Source: Fragilaria crotonensis
Taxonomy: Eukaryota; Bacillariophyta; Fragilariophyceae; Fragilariales; Fragilariaceae
Assembly: GCA_022925895.1 (NCBI GenBank)
Contig: JAKSYS010000017.1
Span: 182,797 to 246,796, forward strand
Direction: 5' to 3'
DNA length: 64,000 nucleotides
In this document: in pieces, positions 21,045 to 30,575 of the stretch
Position numbering within the stretch: the stretch's first letter is position 1
Layout of the letters: each line of letters begins with the position of its first letter
Made by a program: the position numbers and the translations under genes
The notes under the pieces: generated by a model
Database searches by the model: none
Told to the model about the DNA's origin: nothing
Seen by the model: only the letters and a program-made list of their open reading frames with translations

Positions 21045-23729
21045 ATGAGAAGTCCTTTCCTCGCTTCCATCATCTTCCTGTTGGTCCTTCCCATTATTTA
21101 TGGCTTTTGGAAACCACGGATTCGCAAATCTAGATTGGCTGGTGAAGATGTCTGTTCCCCAACAACAACAACATCAGCTGCCGGTGGCGGTACTACCACT
21201 ACTGCTACGACGACCTGCAGTGCCACTTCACCTTCCATGGCCGCCAATCCGTTTCACGTATGGGACGATCTACAACAACAAGTCATTGACACCAAATTGG
21301 CAAGGGAGACGATTCGCAATGTCAAGAATATTATTTACTACAAGCCACCGGTTGGTATTGTGGCAGTCTTGTGCATGGTGCGACTGATTTACACGGGTCG
21401 AATCTTTAAACTCTTCGATGATGACATGAATTATCACCATCGTGGGAACAATCAAAATAACTTCAATTCTGCTGCAGACGCAGTTCTGCGTGCTTCTGAG
21501 AGGCAACGTCGGAGACGAAAAGTGCGACGACAAGACAGAGCTCAAGGACTTGATAAGTACGATACGGCATATGTTACCATGGGTGGAATCGAAAGCGTAC
21601 GAGCCTCATTGTGCGATGCAGCACTACGACAGCAATTGACGGATGCCACCGCTGACAGCACCAATACCACCACCAGCACCACCAGCACCACCAGTAATGC
21701 ACATCAACAACAACAAGAGTTCCTACAGTCTCGTCTTCATCACGCACTCGCTGCCATCCGTGTCACATATCCGAGTAGGGGAACTCGTGTCAATTACGTT
21801 CGCAGGATTGTGAACCATTTGATGCCTTTGGAACAATCATTGTTGCCCGCAAATTCCAAAAATCATTTTGATGCACCCAATACAGCAGCGGTCGACGGCA
21901 CCAGCATGGTTGAAATGGCTCAGCTCGTCGCCGAGATCCGAATCATGGATGCCCTTCTTCGTGTTTCACGAGACCGTCTGCTAACAACTTGTTCTCGTCT
22001 GAAACGACTCGTGACGCACTGGAAAGGACGAGTCTACCTTTCGACTGCCATGGGGCACTTGTTCGCGGACAATCGATTCTTCTCCGCCTTCTCCTTTGTG
22101 TTTTCGTCTCGCACAGAAAAGGAATCTCGACAAGTACGTGCCAATCGCGAGCGACTCGCATTGGCACAAGGCGCGTATCAGGCAGAGATGAAGCGTTTGG
22201 GAAAGACGGTCCGAGCGTTGAATCGTCGACCTACGGAAATGGCAGAATCGCAACTGATTGAAGCCCTTGCCATGAGTACAGCTGCTGCAGCCACGGCAGC
22301 AGCAGCAGCAGCAGCAGCAAGCCACAACAATAACGACATGAGTGATACGAGCAGTACTATACCAAGCTCAAACGATACGCCATGGTCAGTGTCTTGGTTT
22401 AACAAAATTGCAATTCGGTGGAATGCTGATGGCATGGGTCGTTTGACGATTCGGTGGTTGGAGCAAGACACTAGCATTTCCGGTGAAGCTGCTCGGTCAG
22501 TCTTGCAGAATCAAGCCGATGCGTCAACTTGGGTTCAAGAATCACAAGCTTGGATTGACACTGCCCGTCATGATCTCTGTGATGTTTTGCGTGAGTCGGC
22601 ACAGAAGGACTTTGGCGACGATGCAGCCGTGAAGGCGCATGTAACAAGTCTAGTGGAATGGTGTGCGCGTGACAGATCACGGTCAAGAGAACAGTGGGAG
22701 AGTGTCTTGGAGCTGGTGGAACATATCGATGAGCGTCAACGAATCGGAGAAGGCACTGCCATGAGCCTGGCTGATTCCAAGTTCACGCGATGGTTAAGAC
22801 GCTTGGATCTATTTGGGATTCCATCGTCCTTACTCGTTGTTGGTTCTTCTCATGTCTTGCATCGAGTATTAGAACCCAAATGGCCAGTTATCCGGACGTC
22901 AATATTGCAGAGCTATTCGATTGTATTCACAATATTCAAGAAACGCGTGTGGACGCCACTGCTTGACATTCTGGTTAATCTGATCTCCCGTAAGAACCCA
23001 TCCTTGCTTGAATTCTTTGATGTCACCAACGAAGTGGCGAGTTTGGACAACATGTTGCGCGACTTGGGGTTTGGTGATGGGACCGAGGCGACTCGCCAGG
23101 AGGCACTGATATTGGCGTCACGTCGGTACGAAATGGACCTGCAGGGTGGATCAATGCTGCTGCGCAGTGCCGCGTTGGGACGACTGCCTCGACTGTTGTT
23201 GGTGCAAGTCCAACAATTGAAGGCAGGACTGTTGCACGCGCTTGACGGGATTGATGCCCTGGTGGCGGCGAATCGTCTCAATGTCCAACTGCTGGCTGGA
23301 ATTCCAGCTGTTCTGATTATAACGTTGGGAATACGATTCATTCTCCGATCAATCTACACATTCCGGTTAAAGGCAATACGGTCAGTTCGTGATGTGCATT
23401 CGGAAATGTCAGATTACTTGGATGAAATGGAAAAGTGCATCTTAGTGGGCGACGCTGCTGGATCTGACGTTGCTCTGGGAGCATTTGTGTTGGACATGCA
23501 TTCTTATTTGGTTCTGCTGGATTATTCGTCACCACTGGTACCAGCCCGGTTGCTAGATGGAATCCACAAATCCATGCAGGATTTGTTATTGTCGGATGGT
23601 CTACAGAATGATCTTGCTTCTTCTTCTTCTGGTGCCAGTCCGATTGGGAACGGTAGGAGCATGGATCGGCAGATTCAAATAGTGCGCTTGTTGAAGGAGA
23701 AGCATCGGGGTTTGCTCGCTCATTTGTAA
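21045..23729 (+). CDS. NCA2-family membrane protein
   Basis: An 894-residue single-exon protein. The C-terminal third matches the NCA2 family (yeast Nca2 affects expression of mitochondrial ATP-synthase subunits and lies in the mitochondrial membrane): LGRLPRLLLVQVQQLK near residue 713, then a hydrophobic LLAGIPAVLIITLGIRFIL near 750, and a closing DRQIQIVRLLKEKHRGLL. Earlier there is a second hydrophobic stretch near residues 104-122, long helical segments, and a poly-Ala/Ser tract near 410-425 encoded by a GCA repeat. I chose the Met at 21045 because it opens directly with a hydrophobic anchor or signal (SPFLASIIFLLVLPIIYGF); an upstream in-frame Met at 20922 is possible. Mitochondrial location is inferred from the family. 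Confidence 0.72.
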   Translation: MRSPFLASIIFLLVLPIIYGFWKPRIRKSRLAGEDVCSPTTTTSAAGGGTTTTATTTCSATSPSMAANPFHVWDDLQQQVIDTKLARETIRNVKNIIYYKPPVGIVAVLCMVRLIYTGRIFKLFDDDMNYHHRGNNQNNFNSAADAVLRASERQRRRRKVRRQDRAQGLDKYDTAYVTMGGIESVRASLCDAALRQQLTDATADSTNTTTSTTSTTSNAHQQQQEFLQSRLHHALAAIRVTYPSRGTRVNYVRRIVNHLMPLEQSLLPANSKNHFDAPNTAAVDGTSMVEMAQLVAEIRIMDALLRVSRDRLLTTCSRLKRLVTHWKGRVYLSTAMGHLFADNRFFSAFSFVFSSRTEKESRQVRANRERLALAQGAYQAEMKRLGKTVRALNRRPTEMAESQLIEALAMSTAAAATAAAAAAAASHNNNDMSDTSSTIPSSNDTPWSVSWFNKIAIRWNADGMGRLTIRWLEQDTSISGEAARSVLQNQADASTWVQESQAWIDTARHDLCDVLRESAQKDFGDDAAVKAHVTSLVEWCARDRSRSREQWESVLELVEHIDERQRIGEGTAMSLADSKFTRWLRRLDLFGIPSSLLVVGSSHVLHRVLEPKWPVIRTSILQSYSIVFTIFKKRVWTPLLDILVNLISRKNPSLLEFFDVTNEVASLDNMLRDLGFGDGTEATRQEALILASRRYEMDLQGGSMLLRSAALGRLPRLLLVQVQQLKAGLLHALDGIDALVAANRLNVQLLAGIPAVLIITLGIRFILRSIYTFRLKAIRSVRDVHSEMSDYLDEMEKCILVGDAAGSDVALGAFVLDMHSYLVLLDYSSPLVPARLLDGIHKSMQDLLLSDGLQNDLASSSSGASPIGNGRSMDRQIQIVRLLKEKHRGLLAHL

Positions 23730-24630
23730 AATGTTGGAAGCCTGCATTATAATAATTGTGTCACTAAAACAGAACATGCAGTACTTCTATCCTGCGATGG
23801 CAGTCACTCGCCATTACCTAGCTACTAAGTAGCTAGAAGCTAGCAACCATATTCCGCACTGCTCCAATACATGTGAAGAAATGCTTTTGTCGTCGCATAA
23901 CTCCCAGTACGCACACTTGTACTCCAAGATCCGAGTTATGGATGCTAGCTATGCATAGTAGTGAACATACGATATTCATATAAGTACAGATACTACGGTA
24001 CCAGTAGTCTAGTAGCCCATGGCTGAAGGGGCTGAAGAAGCAGCTCGCAGCACATGCTCCGCCAACCCCGTGAAACGTCACCCAGCAGCACTGCAATGCA
24101 AACTGCAAAAAACGATAAAATACCGGATAAATAACATCCCTCTAAAAACTGTACTGAATTCTCACGGCCTAAGGACAAACGGTTCGTATTTGAAGGATAT
24201 TGTTATGTTCACGCAGCTTACACCAAGCCTGCCGCAGCCTGATGCCGCGCCAGCTAGAAACGGTCTTTCTACATGAATTTATACCAGGAATTACGTTGTC
24301 TAAGTCCTGCGGGTGGACATGATTTTCAAATTTCGAAGTTGTCACATGCAATCGATGCGTACCGGTAGCATCCACTGCCTACTACACGTAGACCTACAAC
24401 GTACGAAAAGGAAGATTGTCGACTTCACATGTATGGCAGCTGGAACGCTGGAGGCCATTTCTCGTCCAAAAGTTGAACGCAGGACTATTCGACGTTTGCT
24501 TTACCAGTGCTCTCATAAAAGGACACGCAACAATACATTAATCTCTCGTGGAGTTGTCCGAGTAGGTGTGGTAGTTCATACGCATGACTGGTGGAAGTGT
24601 ACGCAGGAAGATAACAAGAAACAGTGAATC
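23730..24630. other. Intergenic, 0.9 kb, upstream of the TMEM16 gene
   Basis: No convincing gene. Short open frames near 24019 and 24313 lack family features. The interval includes the 3' end of the NCA2-like gene and the TMEM16 promoter. Confidence 0.4.
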
Positions 24631-27600
24631 ATGAGCAAATACTATAACGAGGACAATGATCCATCGGGATTCTTTCTCAACAAGATGGAAGTTGTCCCTC
24701 TGACACCAGCAAAGGAGGATTCCAAACAAAGGAGACAGCAGCTGCAACAGAAAAACAAATCATCTGGCTGGTCAAATTCCATGGCACTGTTTTCATCGTT
24801 TTCTGAGCCAAATTCACATGAAAATGCCGGTGCCAGTGCCAATGCCATCCATGCTACCCATGGCAATGTCCGTTCCAGGGCTGCGGCCAATCCGTCACCA
24901 TATGCGTCCGCAACGCAGTCGAGATCCTCGACGTCGTCGCCGCCACCTCCAAACCTTTCGGAATCGTCGTGTCGACCAACGTCCCGCAACTACAAATACG
25001 ACAGTAACATGAGTTACAGTAACTGTGATGACAATCGAATGTACGATACCACATTTCGTGAAACTACCATCAATCGGACGACAGTCCAACATAAACCAAT
25101 CTTTTATGAACAACGAAATCAACCCTACCAACCAAACTACGCGTCTCGAACGCCACCACCGTTGGCCACAACCTCATCTCCATCAAACACACGAAACATT
25201 CCCAACCCATGGTTGCCACCGGTAGGATCGCTCACTACCCCTTCTTCGGTTGCATCATCGACGACGGCATCGACATTTGTCTTTGGACAACGCAGGCCTT
25301 CATTGCGGTCAGAAATATCCAGATTGGATTCGGTATCGTCGCCATCGCATCAATCAGTTCTGCCCGATTTCTTGATGGAGAAGAGTATTCTTGGAGTGTC
25401 AATGGAGGAAGAGGAGTCGCACGACGATGATGATGAGACTTTCGCCGTCGGTGTTGAAGTGTCGTTGCGATATGCTTCTACCAATAGACATAGTTCACCC
25501 CAAGATGGATCGGAGTTTTCGTACGACGAGGAATCAGCACAATCGCCTTCGCATATCCGGCATTCTATCGACCAGCAGCCAGTCCAACACCCACCGATGC
25601 AACCTGGTATGATGCAGACCCTCGAAGACTGGACTCGTTTGGCAGCTCATGAACTAGTCCGCGTCGGAGAGATCACTGGTAATAGGTTGGTGCAAGTTGG
25701 GGAGGTAGCTGGCTCTGAATTACTCCAATTCTCTCGCTTTGCCGCCAGTACAACCACTCGTGTCCTGCGTAGGCCTACGCGCAATCCCCTGTCGCCAATC
25801 ATGGAACCATGGCATGATTTGCACGAATTGCAGAAGACTCATCAAGACAAGATGGACCGCCTCAAGGCTTTTCACGCGCACGATCACTACGATTTCGCAT
25901 TGGTACTTACACCTCAAGCCTCTTACGCGTTTTGGGCCGAGCGTTTGGATTTCAGAGCAGAGCAGTTGGGAGAGTTGTTGACGTCGGTTCCATCCTCCAA
26001 CGATGCAACGGTGGAGAGTGAAGAGGAGGAAGAGGACGCCAATAAAGAGAACGAAGATGCCAATAACGAGATTGAAACTTCATTTGTGGATGCGAAGCCA
26101 TTCTCCACTCCCCAAACCGGCATGCGTCGACGTCACCGTTCCATTAGCGTCGTAACGTCGCCTGCTTCCAATAGTGTTGCATTTACTCCCAAGTCATCCA
26201 CTCATGCAAACAACCGGGCCGCGGCATCCGATCACAAATTGCAGTGGTCTGCCGGTATTTCCGATTCAGAAAACCGTGCTGTCAAGCCGCGGCTTTCCCT
26301 TTTCGAAAAAGCGCTCGGTGTTTTCTCCCCTAACGCGTCGCGCATCTCACTTGGTGGTTTCTCCTCCAAGAGGTTGGGCGCCGACAGTTCACCATCTACA
26401 CACGGCGGTTACGACCCCTTTGTCCCATCTACCAGTCGCCGCCGCTGGGGTAATCGACCCGATCTCATGACACCGCCGCTAGCAAGTTTGAGATCCAAAA
26501 GGCGACTCTCGTCGGCTGGCCGCAAATCATCTGATCCCGACGGACTAGAAGTTGTCGATGAGTACAACCGACAAGACGGATCCACATCAAATAAGCGTCG
26601 CAAGCTGGAGATGATCCCTTCGCAAGTGGTCCCTCGAGGAATTGCCGCTCGATCCAATGGAATGATCCAATTCCTTTCAGCACTTAAGCGGGGCATTGTT
26701 GTCCGCCGCCATCGTCCTGGTGCTATTGCGGCCTTTGTCAGGCTCTACAGCACGGACGGTGGCGACACCATAAAGATGGAACAAGTTTCAAACGAAGACG
26801 CCATGTTGGCGTTTCGGGAACAGCGCGTCCGTTACAATCGCAAGTGGACCAAGCGACGACCCGGCTTTCAAGTTCAATCGCAGCGATGGGCTCACGTCGA
26901 AGAAGATGCGCAAGCACAAAACTTTGAACTTCCAGATTTCATTGCCGCCGAGAAGTACCGCAAAAAGCTATTGGAAAAGCAACGAGATCTCAAATCGGTT
27001 GTTCTTGATGCGGCCACTAGGCTCAAAAATTCTGGCATCGTCCGAATTCAAGATGTCATTGCTGTTCATCCTGGTCGCCACGATGACCCGCGAACCGAAG
27101 GAGAGTTGGGGACAGCCCAGTTGCGTCGTTCGGAGTCTGAGTTTGATCCCAATTATTCCTTTTCTGTTGTTCAAAGGGCCACACGTGTGGCTGGAAGCAA
27201 AAGAAATGCAACCGCGGCCGCCGAGCGATGGTATAAAGGTGAAGGTAACGCGGCCATGTACAAGACCGTTGACTTCGAGGCTGCGACCGAGGGCGAATAC
27301 TGGCTCATTTTTCGAGGATTCTTGTTGCTGCACCGAGATGCAGCAAAAGGTAGATTTGCATCGAATCGAATGGCAGGTTTCGGATCGAATTACAGAGATG
27401 CGATAGCTTCCGAACTTGATCAGAATCGACTCCAGGCTGATACTTTTCATGAGCCAAAAACTTTCAGTTGGTTTGAACGCAGGATTGCTGATCTGCGCAA
27501 GATTGACATCACGCTGGAAAGCACCGGTTCTGCAGAACCAGGTGCTGTTCCACCGCCGTCCGACTACTTTCTTGGCTTTAAAAGCCCAGGAACTCAAATA

Positions 27601-30402
27601 TGGAGTCGTCTCCGCCAAGCCGGCCTCGAAACAACTCGAATCTATGCCATTGATCCCCGTAGTGTCATGTTAAAGGTGCGCTGCCCTGTCGATCGCCTCA
27701 CTGATGTCGCGGAAGTGTTGAGAATCAATCTCAAGAAGCGTGACGGAAACTTTGCCCCCTTCCGGGAAGGCAACCTTGGCATTTTCGCACCATTGAATGA
27801 TGAACTTGATGCTCCAGAAGGCAATTCCCTGTTTCGATCTTGTAACAGACAGAAGGTCATTGATTTTATCATCCGATCGCGTATTCGGGATTCAGGCGCA
27901 GAGCTGGGGCAAAATACGGACCTGGGCAAGATGATTCAAGTACGAGTACCCCTGCATATGCCGAAAAAGTTGGAGTCCCTCCATCGAGTTTGGTTCTACT
28001 TTTATCGCGCACAGAATTGGAGCCATCGGGATGGACGCAGCTTGGCAGTCGGTCCCTCAGATCCACTGGGAAACGATTTGGATCAAGATCAGTGGCCTCC
28101 ATCTCCATCACGTCACCTGGAAATGATTCCGAACATCTTCTTCCGATTCTTCGTCGGAGCGTTCTTCCAGCCGTTGGATTCTATCGAGCAATATTTTGGA
28201 GAGCAGGTGACCTTCTACTTCGCATGGCTCCAACATTGCTCCCAACACCTCATCGTTCTCTCTCTGCTTGGGTGCATTGTATCCCTATTCCAATACACAT
28301 CCAAGAATTGGGATCACCCTATTCGTCCTTTCTTTGCAGTTGCCGTTATGCTTTGGTCTTTTCGAGTCCTGGTCAAATGGCGTCAGCGGTCCTACTTCCT
28401 GGCATATCGCTGGGGCACCATGGATCACAAGGAGCAAGAGACCACACGGCCTCAGTTCAAGGGTGAATACCGTCAAGATGAGATTACTGGTGAATGGGTA
28501 GTTTTCTATCCTCAGTGGAAGAGATACGTCAAGTACGCTATCAGTTTCCCCATTACGTTGGCATTTACAACCGGAACTTTGGTTTTGATTCTCCTGGTCC
28601 ACGCCAATAGAGATCTCATGCTGGAACGTTACGTTGAGCAAAAGCTCACCCCAGGGTCTGAGCCATTTCGCTTTGATTTTAAGATCAGCGCCATTGGATA
28701 TGTTAGGCCGATTCAGTCGGTCAAGATGAATTCCGAGAACTTGAGCGATCCACAGTTTTGGTTTATAGTTGTTGGCTTGCCGTCAATTCTGGGACTTTTC
28801 TTACCTCTCCTCAACTTCATACTCATGAGAATTTCTGTCATGCTGAATGATTTCGAGAATTACAGGACTGAGTCGCAGTACCGCACGGCACTTATCGTTA
28901 AGGTGTTTTCCTTCCGCTTCGTGTGTTACTTTGCGACTCTATACTACTACGCATTCCTTTCCACTGGAAACGAACAAGATATTGAGAACGGCATATTGCG
29001 GGTGGGATCAGGTGTCTTCATCTACATTACCGTCTCCTATTATTGGGGTCTCTTCCTTCAAATCAACTTTCCCATCCTCATTTACCACATTCGTCGGCGT
29101 AGTCAGAAGAAGCGTCTGCACGAGGAGCTTATGCAAGTTGAACGAGAAGAAGAAGAGCTAAAAGATCTCAGCGAAGACGAGGAAAACGATGAGGATATAA
29201 AGCAAAGAAAGATTCAGCTAATCAACAAGCGACTTTTGTTGGATCAGGCTCAAGATGACCTGTGGGAGGAAGTCATGCGCCCCGAGCATGACAGTTTTCC
29301 TGAATACATCCAGGCCGTTGTCCAATTTGCTTATGTGACGTGCTTCAGTGTCGTCCTTCCTATCACGCCATTGATCTGTCTGATGAATCATCTGATCAGC
29401 ATGCGATTAGATGCCTACAAGCTTTGCAAAACTCGAAAACGCCCATTGGCTCAAACAACGGGAGGTATTGGCGTGTGGGAGCATGTGCTCCACATTGTGT
29501 CCGTCATCGCCATTTTGACAAACTGCTGGCTGATGGGATTTACCAATGCTCAAGTCCACGCCCTCGCTAACACAATTGGTGAAATTGGACTATTCGCCAT
29601 CGTCGTTGGCTGGGAGCACGTCATGTTGCTCATAAAATACGTTATGCAAGCATCAACCCACAAACTTCCGAAGTCCGTACGTGACAAGATTGCGAAAGAA
29701 CAATACGACCAGGAGAGGCAACGTACCTCGTCCATGCGACAAAAGAAAGATCGTCGGTCATCACGAGCACCTGATTTCATCTCACCTGGGATCAATTCCA
29801 TGGAGTCAGTCGACTCAGTGTCTCCCATCAAAGCTGCCCCCGAGAGTTTGATTCGTCGCTTCACCGGTGGATCGAGCGGTCGGCAAGGCCTCATGACCAT
29901 TCCATCGGAAGACATTTCGGAGTGCTCCAGTAAATGCACAGACTCTACCAGCACAGAAACGACTAAAGTACGAGAACCCCTTCAAACCATTGAAAACCAG
30001 GCGAGCACAACTCATCGACACCAGGGGTCTACCAGCAATTCACGCGCTACAGCAGATTCTCTCTCACAGGCTGTCCGTATGCCAACACCGTTTCATTTGG
30101 GAGTTTCGCTCGATGCGGAAGCAGAAGTAGACACCTCTCTACTGCAGCCGCGGAATATCATGAGCACTCGTGTCAGTTCTGTTCCTTCGACTAGGTCATC
30201 CATGGGTACGACCGATGATGAGTCTCAAGCTACGAGCAGCGTCGCAATCGTTCCATCCAAATTTGTTCGACCTCCTCGAATGAGCACTGGATCCAATAAT
30301 GATGCCTTTAACTTGGCATCTGCGAGACTTGCTAGTGCTCGACTGGCGCCCACCTCCCGCCGATTCCCTTCCACGCCTCAAGGTGATTTGCACGAAGCAT
30401 AA
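24631..30402 (+). CDS. Giant TMEM16/anoctamin family protein
   Basis: A 1923-residue intronless protein. Residues 1-700 are mostly disordered, Ser/Pro/Arg-rich and acidic. Residues about 860-930 contain a PH-like C-terminal strand-helix (EGEYWLIFRGFLLLHRDAA). Residues about 990-1100 resemble the cytosolic anoctamin domain, and about 1160-1690 the membrane domain: DSIEQYFGEQVTFYFAWL, LNDFENYRTESQY, FPEYIQAVVQFAYVT, SMRLDAYKL and GLFAIVVGWEHVMLL. A Ser/Thr-rich tail follows. TMEM16 proteins are Ca-activated lipid scramblases or anion channels. In TM7-TM8, Glu1558 and Asp1594 are kept, but the positions matching E705 and E734 of TMEM16A are Gln1561 and Ser1590, and the likely TM6 segment has no acid. 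Ca dependence may therefore be weak or lost. The host membrane is unknown. Confidence 0.88.
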   Translation: MSKYYNEDNDPSGFFLNKMEVVPLTPAKEDSKQRRQQLQQKNKSSGWSNSMALFSSFSEPNSHENAGASANAIHATHGNVRSRAAANPSPYASATQSRSSTSSPPPPNLSESSCRPTSRNYKYDSNMSYSNCDDNRMYDTTFRETTINRTTVQHKPIFYEQRNQPYQPNYASRTPPPLATTSSPSNTRNIPNPWLPPVGSLTTPSSVASSTTASTFVFGQRRPSLRSEISRLDSVSSPSHQSVLPDFLMEKSILGVSMEEEESHDDDDETFAVGVEVSLRYASTNRHSSPQDGSEFSYDEESAQSPSHIRHSIDQQPVQHPPMQPGMMQTLEDWTRLAAHELVRVGEITGNRLVQVGEVAGSELLQFSRFAASTTTRVLRRPTRNPLSPIMEPWHDLHELQKTHQDKMDRLKAFHAHDHYDFALVLTPQASYAFWAERLDFRAEQLGELLTSVPSSNDATVESEEEEEDANKENEDANNEIETSFVDAKPFSTPQTGMRRRHRSISVVTSPASNSVAFTPKSSTHANNRAAASDHKLQWSAGISDSENRAVKPRLSLFEKALGVFSPNASRISLGGFSSKRLGADSSPSTHGGYDPFVPSTSRRRWGNRPDLMTPPLASLRSKRRLSSAGRKSSDPDGLEVVDEYNRQDGSTSNKRRKLEMIPSQVVPRGIAARSNGMIQFLSALKRGIVVRRHRPGAIAAFVRLYSTDGGDTIKMEQVSNEDAMLAFREQRVRYNRKWTKRRPGFQVQSQRWAHVEEDAQAQNFELPDFIAAEKYRKKLLEKQRDLKSVVLDAATRLKNSGIVRIQDVIAVHPGRHDDPRTEGELGTAQLRRSESEFDPNYSFSVVQRATRVAGSKRNATAAAERWYKGEGNAAMYKTVDFEAATEGEYWLIFRGFLLLHRDAAKGRFASNRMAGFGSNYRDAIASELDQNRLQADTFHEPKTFSWFERRIADLRKIDITLESTGSAEPGAVPPPSDYFLGFKSPGTQIWSRLRQAGLETTRIYAIDPRSVMLKVRCPVDRLTDVAEVLRINLKKRDGNFAPFREGNLGIFAPLNDELDAPEGNSLFRSCNRQKVIDFIIRSRIRDSGAELGQNTDLGKMIQVRVPLHMPKKLESLHRVWFYFYRAQNWSHRDGRSLAVGPSDPLGNDLDQDQWPPSPSRHLEMIPNIFFRFFVGAFFQPLDSIEQYFGEQVTFYFAWLQHCSQHLIVLSLLGCIVSLFQYTSKNWDHPIRPFFAVAVMLWSFRVLVKWRQRSYFLAYRWGTMDHKEQETTRPQFKGEYRQDEITGEWVVFYPQWKRYVKYAISFPITLAFTTGTLVLILLVHANRDLMLERYVEQKLTPGSEPFRFDFKISAIGYVRPIQSVKMNSENLSDPQFWFIVVGLPSILGLFLPLLNFILMRISVMLNDFENYRTESQYRTALIVKVFSFRFVCYFATLYYYAFLSTGNEQDIENGILRVGSGVFIYITVSYYWGLFLQINFPILIYHIRRRSQKKRLHEELMQVEREEEELKDLSEDEENDEDIKQRKIQLINKRLLLDQAQDDLWEEVMRPEHDSFPEYIQAVVQFAYVTCFSVVLPITPLICLMNHLISMRLDAYKLCKTRKRPLAQTTGGIGVWEHVLHIVSVIAILTNCWLMGFTNAQVHALANTIGEIGLFAIVVGWEHVMLLIKYVMQASTHKLPKSVRDKIAKEQYDQERQRTSSMRQKKDRRSSRAPDFISPGINSMESVDSVSPIKAAPESLIRRFTGGSSGRQGLMTIPSEDISECSSKCTDSTSTETTKVREPLQTIENQASTTHRHQGSTSNSRATADSLSQAVRMPTPFHLGVSLDAEAEVDTSLLQPRNIMSTRVSSVPSTRSSMGTTDDESQATSSVAIVPSKFVRPPRMSTGSNNDAFNLASARLASARLAPTSRRFPSTPQGDLHEA

Positions 30403-30575
30403 TCAGAAAGAGTAACGAGCACAGTCAACGCCCCATTCGGTAACCGTATCCAAGTTCAAGAGACGAAACAAAGCAAGCAATGTTAACCGCTAAGAAGAAA
30501 GCAACTCATTCTACATTCTATAGTGCTGCCTTAGTAGAAGAAATGATGAATTTTGTGCAGACATGACGATGACGG

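Noticed and set aside
26968-27618. 216-residue minus-strand frame inside the TMEM16 gene
   Set aside because: Antisense shadow of a strongly supported coding region.
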